A stretch of 64,000 bases of DNA from Pseudomonas benzenivorans (GTDB lineage: Bacteria; Pseudomonadota; Gammaproteobacteria; Pseudomonadales; Pseudomonadaceae): NCBI RefSeq assembly GCF_900100495.1, contig NZ_FNCT01000007.1, positions 1 to 64,000 on the forward strand, in the 5' to 3' direction. Numbering within the stretch: the stretch's first letter is position 1; each line of letters begins with the position of its first letter. A program made the translations under genes and the position numbers. The notes under the pieces are model-generated. The model made no database searches. It saw only the letters and a program-made list of their open reading frames with translations, and had not been told where the DNA came from. Shown one piece after another: positions 21,146-31,874 of the stretch.

Positions 21146-21610
21146 ATGCAGGGCCACATCGAAGTCATCGACTATTTCAAGATGCTGCTCAAGGGCGAGT
21201 TGGCGGCGCGCGATCAGTATTTCGTGCACTCGCGGCTGTACGAGGACTGGGGCCTCGGCAAGCTGTACGAGCGGATCAACCACGAAATGGAGGAGGAGAC
21301 CCAGCACGCCGATGCGCTGTTGCGGCGCATCCTGTTTCTGGAAGGCACGCCGGACATGGCGCCGAATCGGTTCAGGTTCGGCCAGTCGGTGCCGGAGATG
21401 CTCAAGCTCGATCTGGCCTTGGAGTACGAGGTACGCGCCGCACTGAGCAAAGGCATCGCGCTGTGTGAGCGGCATCAGGATTACCCGAGCCGCGACATCC
21501 TCCAGGCGCAGCTGAAGGACACCGAGGAAGACCATGCCTATTGGCTGGAGATCCAGCTTGGTCTGATCGACAAAATGGGCCTGGAGAACTACCTGCAAAC
21601 GCAGATGTAA
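21146..21610 (+). CDS. bfr: Bacterioferritin-family ferritin
   Basis: 154 aa four-helix iron-storage subunit that oxidises Fe(II) and stores it as a mineral core. The ferroxidase ligands are all present: Glu18, Glu51, His54, Glu93, Glu127 and His130. The haem-ligand position 52 is Thr (EEETQH), not Met, so this subunit probably does not bind the usual inter-subunit haem. The same was recognised for P. aeruginosa BfrA, since renamed FtnA. The ATG at 21146 after aaggattcc is chosen; earlier in-frame starts (21080) give an unconserved leader. Its position next to a catalase matches the known link between iron storage and peroxide defence. Confidence 0.93.
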   Translation: MQGHIEVIDYFKMLLKGELAARDQYFVHSRLYEDWGLGKLYERINHEMEEETQHADALLRRILFLEGTPDMAPNRFRFGQSVPEMLKLDLALEYEVRAALSKGIALCERHQDYPSRDILQAQLKDTEEDHAYWLEIQLGLIDKMGLENYLQTQM

Positions 21611-21627
21611 GCAACGTCGCTGAGTAG

Positions 21628-21657
21628 CCAAAAGCCCCGAAGATTCGGGGCTTTTGG
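21628..21657. terminator. Bidirectional terminator, bfr / carboxypeptidase
   Basis: Perfect 13-bp stem ccaaaagccccga / tcggggcttttgg with loop agat, between two convergent genes. T-rich on one strand and A-rich on the other, so it can serve both. Confidence 0.9.
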
Positions 21658-21669
21658 CTGTCGCTGGGG

Positions 21670-22935
21670 CTATTCGTGCGGATTGGCCAGCGGCTGGTCG
21701 ACTTCCTGGCCGGGGCGCAGCAACTGGTCGGCTTCGGCCGGGTCGACGCTCAGCAGGCTGCCGTCGGCGCTGGCCAGCAGCAGGGCTTCGAGCATTTCCC
21801 TGACGTTGTTGCGCAGCATGCCGATGGACTTCTGCCCGCGGCTGTTCAGCCCGGTGATCTCCATCAGCACGCTGCCGCCCAGCGGCCCGCTGGCGCCGCT
21901 GGCCAGGCGTTGGCTGCCGAGCAGGGCGTAAGCGTTGCGGGCGATGCCGGGCTCGCCGCCGCCGCGGCGGATGCTGCCGTCCGGGCGCTCATAGTAGTAG
22001 TTGGTGATCTCCATGTGGCCGATCTGCAGGGAGCGCTTCTTCATCACCACGGCCATCTGCTTCGACAGTTCGACCGCGGCCTGGGCGACTTCGGGATGGG
22101 TCGGCCAGGTGATGGAGCCGGTCACCTGGCGGCCGGGGCGGTTGGCCTCGGGGTCGGCCTCGTCGAGTACCACGGCCGGGTTCTGGTTGTGCACGTCGAC
22201 CAGCCAGATGGGTTGATAGCGGTCATAGGCGCTGCGCACCGCGACGGCTTCCGGCACCGGGTTCTGCCCGGGGTTGAAGTGGCGCTGGTCGGCCAGCCCC
22301 GGATTGCACTGTACCTGGGTGCTCTGACTCCAGTCCGGCCAGTGATAGCGGTTGATGTCGTAGCTCCATTCGCGCAGGCCATCCGCATCGGTGTAGGCGG
22401 TGACGTTGCCGCCCAGGCTCTGGTCGAGCTTGGCGGGGTCCGGGTTGCCGTCCTCGTCCAGGCAGCTGGCGCTGGTCTGCGGGGCGCTGAAGTCGGTGTT
22501 GCCGCGGGTGAACAGGGCGGTGCCGTCCGGGTTGACGCGGGGGATGATCAGTACCTGCAGGCTGTCCAGCACCTCGCGGGCCAGGGCGCCGCCGGAGGCC
22601 AGGCTGCCGATCAGGTCGAGGGCGGCCTCGGTGCCGTGGGGCTCGTTGCCGTGCTGCTGGGTCATGACCATCACCGCGGGCTTGTCCGGCGAGCCGAGGC
22701 GGGCCAGCCAGATCGGCTGGCCCTGGCCGCTGCTACCGGTCTGCTCCAGACTGAGGGCGCCGGCGGAGCGGCGTGCCAGGCCGGCGAGCCGATCATAGAG
22801 CTGTTCGTTGCTCATGAAGCCCTCGAGCGAGACGTTCTGTTGCTCGGTGATCCAGGGACCGTTGGGCTGAGCGGCTGCGGCGATGCCCGGCAGCAGGCCG
22901 GCGCCGAGCAGGAAGGCGGCAATCGGAAGACGCAT
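21670..22935 (-). CDS. Secreted M14-family zinc carboxypeptidase
   Basis: 421 aa with a clear signal peptide (MRLPIAAFLLGAGLLPGIAAAA). The zinc motif is HGNEPHGTEAAL (HxxE), the third ligand is probably the His of WLVDVHNQ, and the C-terminal catalytic glutamate is in VLMEITGL. PRVNPDGTALF and SYDINRYHWPDW are further family landmarks. It is expected in the periplasm or outside the cell, cleaving C-terminal residues from peptides or peptidoglycan stems; the substrate is unknown. It is convergent with bfr and 99 nt downstream of uvrA on the same strand. Confidence 0.87.
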   Translation of the reverse strand: MRLPIAAFLLGAGLLPGIAAAAQPNGPWITEQQNVSLEGFMSNEQLYDRLAGLARRSAGALSLEQTGSSGQGQPIWLARLGSPDKPAVMVMTQQHGNEPHGTEAALDLIGSLASGGALAREVLDSLQVLIIPRVNPDGTALFTRGNTDFSAPQTSASCLDEDGNPDPAKLDQSLGGNVTAYTDADGLREWSYDINRYHWPDWSQSTQVQCNPGLADQRHFNPGQNPVPEAVAVRSAYDRYQPIWLVDVHNQNPAVVLDEADPEANRPGRQVTGSITWPTHPEVAQAAVELSKQMAVVMKKRSLQIGHMEITNYYYERPDGSIRRGGGEPGIARNAYALLGSQRLASGASGPLGGSVLMEITGLNSRGQKSIGMLRNNVREMLEALLLASADGSLLSVDPAEADQLLRPGQEVDQPLANPHE

Positions 22936-23034
22936 GGGAACTCTCCTTGTGCTAGACGGGGTTATCCCGCCTGCACTGCGCGGCGGGACCCAGGTTGGAC
23001 CCGGCGCGGGCGCAGAGGTTGCTTGCGCTCGAGT

Positions 23035-25875
<2,841 letters not shown>

Positions 25876-25974
25876 AAACAGCGGCCTCGCATGGCGGGCG
25901 GAAAACCGATGAGTATACGGTTCCATGCTATGGCGCGGCAAAGCGTCGCGACTGTGCCATAGCGGATAGGGCCT

Positions 25975-26020
25975 AGGGTCTGTGACGCTTCGCGGCTCGC
26001 AGCGAAGCGTCACAGACCCT
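25975..26020. repeat. 46-bp perfect palindrome between uvrA and the MFS gene
   Basis: Two 19-bp perfectly complementary arms (agggtctgtgacgcttcgc and its complement) separated by 8 nt. Its outer end acagaccct also begins the 256-bp element at 46941. TATAAT follows immediately at 26020-26025, but no -35 match is found at the right distance. It lies between divergent genes, so it is not a normal terminator; it could be a small mobile repeat or an operator. Confidence 0.75.
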
Positions 26021-26053
26021 ATAATCGCCGCCTATTTCGACAGGGCGTTTTCC

Positions 26054-27442
26054 ATGCACGATCCGCACAGCGAGCGTATGAGTGGCGGCGAAACCCGCGC
26101 GGCCGCCGGGTTGGCGCTGGTATTTGCGTTCCGCATGCTCGGCATGTTCATGGTCCTGCCGGTGTTGGCCACCTATGGCATGGACCTGGCCGGCAGCACG
26201 CCGGCCTTGATCGGCCTCGCCATCGGTGCCTACGGCCTGACCCAGGCGTGCTTGCAGATCCCCTTCGGCATGCTCTCCGACCGCATCGGCCGGCGTCCAG
26301 TGATCTATGTCGGGCTGCTGATCTTCGCCGCCGGCAGCGTGCTGGCGGCCAATGCCGATTCGATCTGGGGGGTGATCGCCGGCCGCGTGCTGCAGGGCGC
26401 CGGGGCGATCTCCGCGGCGGTGATGGCGCTGCTCTCCGACCTGACCCGCGAACAGCACCGGACCAAGGCCATGGCCATGATCGGCATGAGCATCGGCCTG
26501 TCCTTCGCCGTGGCCATGGTGGTCGGCCCATTGCTGACCCGCGCCTTCGGCTTGTCCGGGTTGTTCTGGGCCACCGCAGCCATGGCCCTGCTCGGCATCC
26601 TGATCGTCGCCGGGCTGGTGCCGCGGGCGGCCGGGCCCTTGCAGCACCGCGAGTCCGGGGTGGCCAGGCAGGCCTTGTTGCCGACCCTCAAGCATGCCGA
26701 CCTGCTGCGCCTGGACCTGGGCATCCTGGTCCTGCATGCGATCCTCATGGCCAGCTTCGTCGCCTTGCCGCTGGCGCTGGTCGAGCAGGGCGGCCTGCCC
26801 AAGGAAGAGCACTGGTGGGTGTACCTGACCGCGCTGCTGATCGGCTTCTTCGGCATGCTGCCGTTCATCATCTACGGTGAGAAGCAGCGGCGGATGAAGC
26901 AGGTGCTGCTCGGCGCGGTGGCCGTGCTGCTGGCCTGCGAACTGTATTTCTGGGCCTTCGGCGACAGCCTGCGGGCGCTGGTGCTGGGGACCGTGGTGTT
27001 CTTCACCGCCTTCAACCTGCTGGAGGCCTCGCTGCCTTCGCTGATCAGCAAGGTCGCGCCGGCGGGCGGCAAGGGCACGGCGATGGGCGTGTATTCCACC
27101 AGCCAGTTCCTCGGTGCCGCGCTGGGCGGCATTCTGGGCGGCGCGCTGTACCAGCACTACAGCTTGTCGGGGGTGTTCCTCGGTTGCGCCGCCCTGGCTC
27201 TGCTTTGGCTGGGCTTTGCTGTTACTATGCGCGAACCGCCTTATGTCACCAGCCTGCGCCTGCCGCTTTCAGTTGCGGCATTGCAAGAAGTGGGGTTGGC
27301 CGAGCGTTTACAGGCAGTGCCCGGAGTGGCGGATGCCGTGGTGGTGCGTGACGAAGCCGCCATCTATATCAAAGTGGATACCCAACAATTGGATCGCATG
27401 TCCCTGGAGCGCCTGATCGAGCCGGCGCCGGTGACGTGCTGA
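26054..27442 (+). CDS. yajR: YajR-type MFS transporter with C-terminal ferredoxin-like domain
   Basis: 462 aa. Twelve membrane segments with the MFS motif A as GMLSDRIGRRPV after the second segment, then RVLQGAGAISAAVMALLSDL. The last ~65 residues (from about LQEVGLAERLQAV) are soluble and resemble the betaalphabetabetaalphabeta YAM domain of E. coli YajR. Substrate unknown; probably proton-driven efflux. The start at 26054 is chosen over an in-frame ATG inside the upstream palindrome. It ends 17 nt before ssb, the same order (uvrA, MFS, ssb) as in P. aeruginosa. Confidence 0.82.
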   Translation: MHDPHSERMSGGETRAAAGLALVFAFRMLGMFMVLPVLATYGMDLAGSTPALIGLAIGAYGLTQACLQIPFGMLSDRIGRRPVIYVGLLIFAAGSVLAANADSIWGVIAGRVLQGAGAISAAVMALLSDLTREQHRTKAMAMIGMSIGLSFAVAMVVGPLLTRAFGLSGLFWATAAMALLGILIVAGLVPRAAGPLQHRESGVARQALLPTLKHADLLRLDLGILVLHAILMASFVALPLALVEQGGLPKEEHWWVYLTALLIGFFGMLPFIIYGEKQRRMKQVLLGAVAVLLACELYFWAFGDSLRALVLGTVVFFTAFNLLEASLPSLISKVAPAGGKGTAMGVYSTSQFLGAALGGILGGALYQHYSLSGVFLGCAALALLWLGFAVTMREPPYVTSLRLPLSVAALQEVGLAERLQAVPGVADAVVVRDEAAIYIKVDTQQLDRMSLERLIEPAPVTC

Positions 27443-27459
27443 AAGCCTAGGAGAACGTT

Positions 27460-27954
27460 ATGGCCCGTGGGGTTAACAAAGTCATTCTGGTCGGTACCTG
27501 CGGACAGGACCCGGAAACCCGCTATCTGCCCAGCGGCAACGCGGTGACCAACCTGAGCCTGGCCACCAGCGAGCAGTGGACCGACAAGCAGACCGGGCAG
27601 AAGGTCGAGAAGACCGAGTGGCACCGCGTGTCGCTGTTCGGCAAGGTCGCCGAGATCGCCGGCGAATACCTGCGCAAGGGTTCGCAGGTGTATATCGAGG
27701 GCAAACTGCAAACCCGCGAGTGGGAAAAGGACGGCGTCAAGCGCTACACCACGGAAATCATCGTCGACATGCAGGGCACCATGCAGCTGCTCGGCGGCCG
27801 TCCGGACAATGCCGGTGGCGACTCGCGTCCGCAGCGCCCGGCGCCACAGCGCGCTCCGCAACAGGCGCCCCAGCAGCAGGCACGTCCGGCTCCACAGGCG
27901 CAAGCCCAACCGGCGGCGGATTACGACAGCTTCGACGACGACATCCCGTTCTAG
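27460..27954 (+). CDS. ssb: Single-stranded DNA-binding protein
   Basis: 164 aa. SSB coats single-stranded DNA in replication, repair and recombination. The OB fold covers the first ~110 residues ([40 protein letters not shown]). A Gln/Pro/Ala-rich linker follows, and the acidic tip DSFDDDIPF binds partner proteins such as RecQ, PriA and Exo I. An aggag site lies 6-10 nt before the ATG. Confidence 0.97.
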   Translation: MARGVNKVILVGTCGQDPETRYLPSGNAVTNLSLATSEQWTDKQTGQKVEKTEWHRVSLFGKVAEIAGEYLRKGSQVYIEGKLQTREWEKDGVKRYTTEIIVDMQGTMQLLGGRPDNAGGDSRPQRPAPQRAPQQAPQQQARPAPQAQAQPAADYDSFDDDIPF

Positions 27955-27991
27955 TCAGCTAGCCAAGACATTACTTGTAAAGTGATTGCCT

Positions 27992-28027
27992 GAAACCCCT
28001 GCTGGTTCTGCCTTCAGGGGTTTTTTG
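27992..28027 (+). terminator. ssb terminator
   Basis: Stem gaaacccctg / caggggtttt with a 13-nt loop, followed by ttgtt. Confidence 0.9.
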
Positions 28028-28354
28028 TTCAGGGAAGGGTAAACGCAAGAAATGCGGCTTGGCGGGGGAGGGGCTTCAAGCTGAGGCCTGCCCCGGGCGG
28101 CGAATGGCGCCACGACCAATACCCCGATGCCGGGGCGCTGCTCCGGCGCCCGCCTGCCGCGCGACTAGTGACGGCGTGCGCCGAAACCCGCAAAATGCGA
28201 CACTTTGGCGCTACGCCAGCGATTCATTCCGTTAATGCCAAGCCGGGAGAGAGGGCGATGGCTGGGGCAGGCAGGATGAACATGAGGGCCGTGGCCGATT
28301 CGCCGCCGCCGGACCCGTTCACCGCTGCTGAGCCTCGAGCCGTTGCGAAACACC
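28028..28354. other. Gene-free stretch
   Basis: About 325 bases of GC-rich sequence with no convincing gene, RNA or repeat. It contains short G/C runs (tgccccgggcggc, gatgccggggcgctgctccggcg) that can fold but have no T-run. By remembered synteny, this gap joins a block like P. aeruginosa ssb (PA4232) to one like PA4069, so it marks a rearrangement point relative to that species. Confidence 0.4.
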
Positions 28355-29239
28355 ATGCGTATGCGTCTTATGCTGTTGGGGGGCGGCAATGCCCTGGGGC
28401 AAGCGCTGATCCGTCTCGGTGCCGAGGAAGACATCGGCTTTCTCGCGCCGCGGCCGCCGGAGTCGGGCTGGGATGCCGCCAGCCTGACCCAGTTGCTCGA
28501 CGACACCCGCCCCGACGCCCTGGTCAACCTGGCCTACTACTTCGACTGGTTCCAGGCCGAAGCGGTCAGCGAGGTGCGCCTGGCTGCCCAGGAGCGGGCG
28601 GTCGAGCGCTTGGCCGAGCTCTGCCAGCACCACCAGATTCGTCTGCTGCAGCCCTCCAGCTACCGGGTGTTCGATGGTTCGCGGGCCACCGCCTACAGCG
28701 AGAAGGACGAACCGCTGCCGCTGGGCAGTCTCGGCCAGGCCTTGTGGCGCATCGAGCAGAGCGTGCGTGCGGCGTGCCCGCGGCATGTGCTGTTGCGCTT
28801 CGGCTGGCTGCTGGATGAAAGCCCGGAAGGCTTGCTCGGACGTTTCTTGGCGCGTGCCGAGCGCGACACCAGCCTGTTTCTCGCCGATGACCGGCGCGGC
28901 AATCCGACCCCGGTCGACGATGCGGCGCGGGTGATCCTCGCCGTGCTCAAACAGCTCGATTGCCAGGCGCCGTTGTGGGGCACCTATCACTACGGCGGCC
29001 ATGAGGCGACCACTGCGCTGGCGCTCGGCCAGGCGGTGTTGAGCGAGGCGCGGCACCTGCGTGACAACCTGGTCGAAGAGATCGTCGCGCAAGCCCATGC
29101 CGCCCGCCCGGATGCCGGGCAAGAGCCGCAGCATGCGGTGCTCGCCTGCAAGAAAATCCTCCACACCTTCGGCATCAAGCCGCGCGCCTGGCGCGCCGGG
29201 CTGCCGAGCCTACTGGATCGCTACTACCGTCATGTCTGA
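28355..29239 (+). CDS. RmlD-like SDR family protein, probably catalytically altered
   Basis: 294 aa with an extended-SDR fold resembling dTDP-4-dehydrorhamnose reductase (RmlD). The N-terminus has the nucleotide loop LLGGGNALGQAL, then PDALVNLAYY and PSSYRVFDG. Where RmlD proteins carry the catalytic YxxxK, this one reads LPLGSLGQALWRIEQ: no Tyr/Lys pair is visible, so ordinary reductase chemistry is doubtful. The C-terminal half (RRGNPTPVDDAARVILAVL, GTYHYGGHEATT) is otherwise RmlD-like. The ATG at 28355 is used; a TTG at 28343 is also in frame. It overlaps the next gene by 8 nt, suggesting the two proteins act together. Confidence 0.75.
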   Translation: MRMRLMLLGGGNALGQALIRLGAEEDIGFLAPRPPESGWDAASLTQLLDDTRPDALVNLAYYFDWFQAEAVSEVRLAAQERAVERLAELCQHHQIRLLQPSSYRVFDGSRATAYSEKDEPLPLGSLGQALWRIEQSVRAACPRHVLLRFGWLLDESPEGLLGRFLARAERDTSLFLADDRRGNPTPVDDAARVILAVLKQLDCQAPLWGTYHYGGHEATTALALGQAVLSEARHLRDNLVEEIVAQAHAARPDAGQEPQHAVLACKKILHTFGIKPRAWRAGLPSLLDRYYRHV

Positions 29240-30164
29240 TTCCCCCATTTTGGTCACCGGAGGTGCCGGTTTCATCGGCTCGCACCTGGTCGACGCCTTG
29301 TTGGCCCGAGGCCGGGCCGTGCGGGTGCTGGACAACCTGTCGATGGGCAAGCGCGGCAACCTGCCGCTGGAGCATCCGCGCCTGCAGTTGATCGAGGGCG
29401 ATGTCGCCGATGCCGCGCTGGTGAGCCGGACGCTGGCCGGCTGCCAGGCGGTGGTGCACCTGGCCGCGGTGGCCTCGGTGCAGGCTTCGGTGGACGATCC
29501 GGTGGGCACCCATCAGAGCAATTTCATCGGCACCCTGAATGTCTGCGAGGCCATGCGCGAGCAGGGCGTCAGGCGCGTGCTGTTCGCTTCCAGCGCGGCG
29601 GTCTATGGCAACAATGGCGAAGGCCGGGCGATCGACGAGGACACGCCCAAGGCGCCGCTCACCCCGTACGCCGCGGACAAGCTGGCCAGCGAGCACTACC
29701 TGGACTTCTATCGGCGCCAGCACGGCCTGGAGCCGGCGGTGTTCCGCTTCTTCAATGTCTTCGGGCCGCGCCAGGACCCGTCCTCGCCGTACTCCGGGGT
29801 GATCAGCATCTTCACCCAGCGCGCGCAGCAGGGCTTGCCGATCAGCGTGTTCGGCGATGGCGAGCAGACCCGCGATTTCTTCTATGTCGCCGACCTGGTC
29901 GAGGTGTTGCTCCAGGCGCTGGCTGCGCCGCAGATCGTCGCCGGGGCGGTGAACGTCGGCTGGAACCAGGCCGTCAGCCTGAACCAGCTGCTGGCCGAGA
30001 TCGGCAGCCTGTTCGGCGGCTTGCCGGCGGTCGGCTATCAGGCGCCGCGCCCCGGGGATATCCGCCATTCGCGGGCGAATAACCGGCGCCTGCTGGAGAG
30101 CTACCGGCTGCCGCCGGCCACGCCGTTGCGCGAAGGCCTGCAGCGCCTGCTGGGTCTCGCCTGA
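29232..30164 (+). CDS. NAD-dependent nucleotide-sugar epimerase (GalE/WbpP-like)
   Basis: 310 aa extended SDR. It has the Rossmann motif TGGAGFIGSHLVD, HLAAVASVQASVDDP, the serine region FASSAAVYG, and the catalytic YAADK (YxxxK). FNVFGPRQDPSSPYSGVI and TRDFFYVADL are typical of UDP-glucose or UDP-GlcNAc 4-epimerases. The exact sugar is not decidable from sequence. The start lies inside the end of the upstream SDR gene (8-nt overlap). No glycosyltransferases or O-antigen genes are near, so the pathway is unclear. Confidence 0.85.
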   Translation: MSDSPILVTGGAGFIGSHLVDALLARGRAVRVLDNLSMGKRGNLPLEHPRLQLIEGDVADAALVSRTLAGCQAVVHLAAVASVQASVDDPVGTHQSNFIGTLNVCEAMREQGVRRVLFASSAAVYGNNGEGRAIDEDTPKAPLTPYAADKLASEHYLDFYRRQHGLEPAVFRFFNVFGPRQDPSSPYSGVISIFTQRAQQGLPISVFGDGEQTRDFFYVADLVEVLLQALAAPQIVAGAVNVGWNQAVSLNQLLAEIGSLFGGLPAVGYQAPRPGDIRHSRANNRRLLESYRLPPATPLREGLQRLLGLA

Positions 30165-30180
30165 GAACATCGCTGGGATG

Positions 30181-30209
30181 AAAAAAGCCGGCTGCGAAGC
30201 CGGCTTTTT
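30181..30209. terminator. Bidirectional terminator, epimerase / oprG
   Basis: Stem aaaaagccggc / gccggcttttt with a 6-nt loop between convergent genes, A-rich on one side and T-rich on the other. Confidence 0.9.
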
Positions 30210-30227
30210 CGTGGGCGTCGGGTGGGC

Positions 30228-30896
30228 TCAGAACTTGTAGCCGAGGCCGACCATGTAGACGAACGGATCGATGTCCACGTCGACCTTGACCTGGCCGGCG
30301 CCGGCCAGATCGGTGGTGGCGGTGGTGTCGATATCCAGGTACCACACGCTGGCGTTGAGCAGCAGGTTGTCGGTCAGCATGTAGTCCATGCCGGCTTCCA
30401 GCGCCAGGCCCCAGGAATCGTCCAGCTCCAGGTTGCTGAAGCCCTGTGCTTCGCGCTCGCTGGTCAGGTCTTCTTCGAAGAAGGTGGTGTAGTTGATGCC
30501 GGCGCCGACATAGGGCTGCAGGCGCGACGAACCCTGCAGGGGAAAGTACTGCAGGGTCAGGGTCGGCGGCAGGTGCTTGATATCCGCCAGCTTGCCGTCC
30601 AGCCCGCCCAGGCCCTTGAGGCCAACCTCGTGTTCGAACGGCGTGGCCGCCAACAGGCCGATACCGAGGTTGTCGGTCAGCATGAAGGTGCCGGTCAGGC
30701 CCAGCTGGGTATTGCTGTCTACGGTTGCCTGGCCGCCGAGGGTGGCGCCATTCAGCTCGAGTGCCGAGCTGTCTTCCTGCGGATCGACGGTGGCAGCACC
30801 TGCGCGCAGGATGATGTCGCCTGCCTGGTAGGCGTGGGCGAAGGGGGCGGCCAGTGCCATGGCCAGTATGGAAGCGGAGAGCAGGGACTTGCGCAT
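30228..30896 (-). CDS. oprG: Outer-membrane protein OprG (OmpW family)
   Basis: 222 aa eight-stranded beta-barrel that lets small hydrophobic molecules reach the outer membrane. The signal peptide is MRKSLLSASILAMALAAPFAHA, followed by YQAGDIILRAGAATVDP. ADIKHLPPTLTLQYFP and the terminal GLGYKF, with the C-terminal Phe used by the BAM machinery, are family hallmarks. The start at 30896 with ggag upstream is chosen over 30917. A candidate Anr/FNR box lies ~70 nt upstream; OmpW/OprG is known to respond to oxygen and iron. Confidence 0.93.
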   Translation of the reverse strand: MRKSLLSASILAMALAAPFAHAYQAGDIILRAGAATVDPQEDSSALELNGATLGGQATVDSNTQLGLTGTFMLTDNLGIGLLAATPFEHEVGLKGLGGLDGKLADIKHLPPTLTLQYFPLQGSSRLQPYVGAGINYTTFFEEDLTSEREAQGFSNLELDDSWGLALEAGMDYMLTDNLLLNASVWYLDIDTTATTDLAGAGQVKVDVDIDPFVYMVGLGYKF

Positions 30897-30965
30897 AGTG
30901 AGCTCCAGTCGAGTCATCAGTGATGTTGGCTGATGGCAATGTTAGGCAGCTAAGAGAAACCGGTT

Positions 30966-30979
30966 TTGACGCAGCTCAA
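30966..30979 (-). promoter_or_regulatory. Candidate Anr/FNR box upstream of oprG
   Basis: TTGAC-GCAG-CTCAA, close to the consensus TTGAT-N4-ATCAA and with the correct 14-nt length. It sits 70 nt upstream of the oprG start codon. It matches 8 of 10 half-site bases. Regulation of oprG by Anr is known in P. aeruginosa; use of this particular site is inferred. Confidence 0.5.
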
Positions 30980-31103
30980 TAAAAGACCCTGTGCGGGGTG
31001 CGGCTTTTTGTCCGTTGCCTTTCGGGCTGGTTGCGGATGATAATGTTTCTCTTTTTGCATTTCCCCTTCTGAAGCAAGCTCGTCGGTCGAGGACTTTCCC
31101 TGC

Positions 31104-31874
31104 ATGAACCCGTACCCCCTCCGTTCGTTGGCGGCCGTCCTGCTGCTCGGCAGCACGCCTTTGCTGGCCGCGTCGCTGGACGCCGTTCTGGACGAAAGTC
31201 AGCAACTGGCCGCCGAAGCCAAGGCCTCGCAGGCGCGCATCGAGCAGCTCGATGACGCCAGCCGCGAGATGCTTGGCGAGTACCGCAATGCCCTGCAGCA
31301 GGCCGAAGCCCTGAAGGGTTATAACGCCCAGTTGCGCGAGCTGGTCGCCGCCCAGCGCCAGGAACTGGCGGGTTACCAGACGCAGCTCGACGGCATCGAG
31401 CGCACCCAGGAGGCGGTGACCCCGCAGATGCGGCGGATGGTCGAGGTGCTCGGCGAATTCATCGCCGCCGACCTGCCGTTCCTGCCGGATGAGCGTAGCG
31501 ATCGCCTGGCGCAGTTGCAGGATCTGCTGCCGCGCGCCGACGTCAGCCTGGCGGAGAAGTACCGGCGCATCCTCGAGGCCTACCAGGTCGAGAGCGACTA
31601 CGGTCGCACCCTGGAGGCCTGGCGTGGCGAGTTGCCGGTCGCAGGCGGCTCGCGCAGCGTCGAGTTCCTCCGCCTGGGCCGCGCCATGCTCTATTACCAG
31701 ACCCTCGACGGTCATGAGAGCGGCTGGTGGAATCCGCAAAGCCAGGTGTGGGAACTGCTCGACGGCAATGCCCGGCGTCCGTTGCACCAGGCCATCGCCA
31801 TTGCCCGCCAGGAGCAGGCCCCCGCACTGCTCGAGCTGCCGGTGAAAACCCTGTCCCAGGAGGCCGCAGAATGA
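31104..31874 (+). CDS. DUF3450 periplasmic protein of a TonB2-type system
   Basis: 256 aa. Signal peptide (MNPYPLRSLAAVLLLGSTPLLAA), then a long coiled coil (about 30-100: ESQQLAAEAKASQARIEQLD). The C-terminal part contains RRMVEVLGEFIAADLPFLPD, RYRRILEAYQVE-like ADVSLAEKYRRIL, and WWNPQSQVWELLD, all typical of DUF3450. It is the first gene of a six-gene run with overlapping or nearly touching ends. Proteins of this family accompany TtpC-ExbB2-ExbD2-TonB2 operons in Vibrio and other marine gammaproteobacteria; its exact role is unknown. It overlaps the next gene by 4 nt. Confidence 0.8.
   Translation: MNPYPLRSLAAVLLLGSTPLLAASLDAVLDESQQLAAEAKASQARIEQLDDASREMLGEYRNALQQAEALKGYNAQLRELVAAQRQELAGYQTQLDGIERTQEAVTPQMRRMVEVLGEFIAADLPFLPDERSDRLAQLQDLLPRADVSLAEKYRRILEAYQVESDYGRTLEAWRGELPVAGGSRSVEFLRLGRAMLYYQTLDGHESGWWNPQSQVWELLDGNARRPLHQAIAIARQEQAPALLELPVKTLSQEAAE

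Noticed and set aside
26003..26025. Promoter ending in TATAAT before the MFS gene
   Set aside because: The -10 is perfect, but no -35 match lies 16-18 nt upstream; recorded under the palindrome instead.
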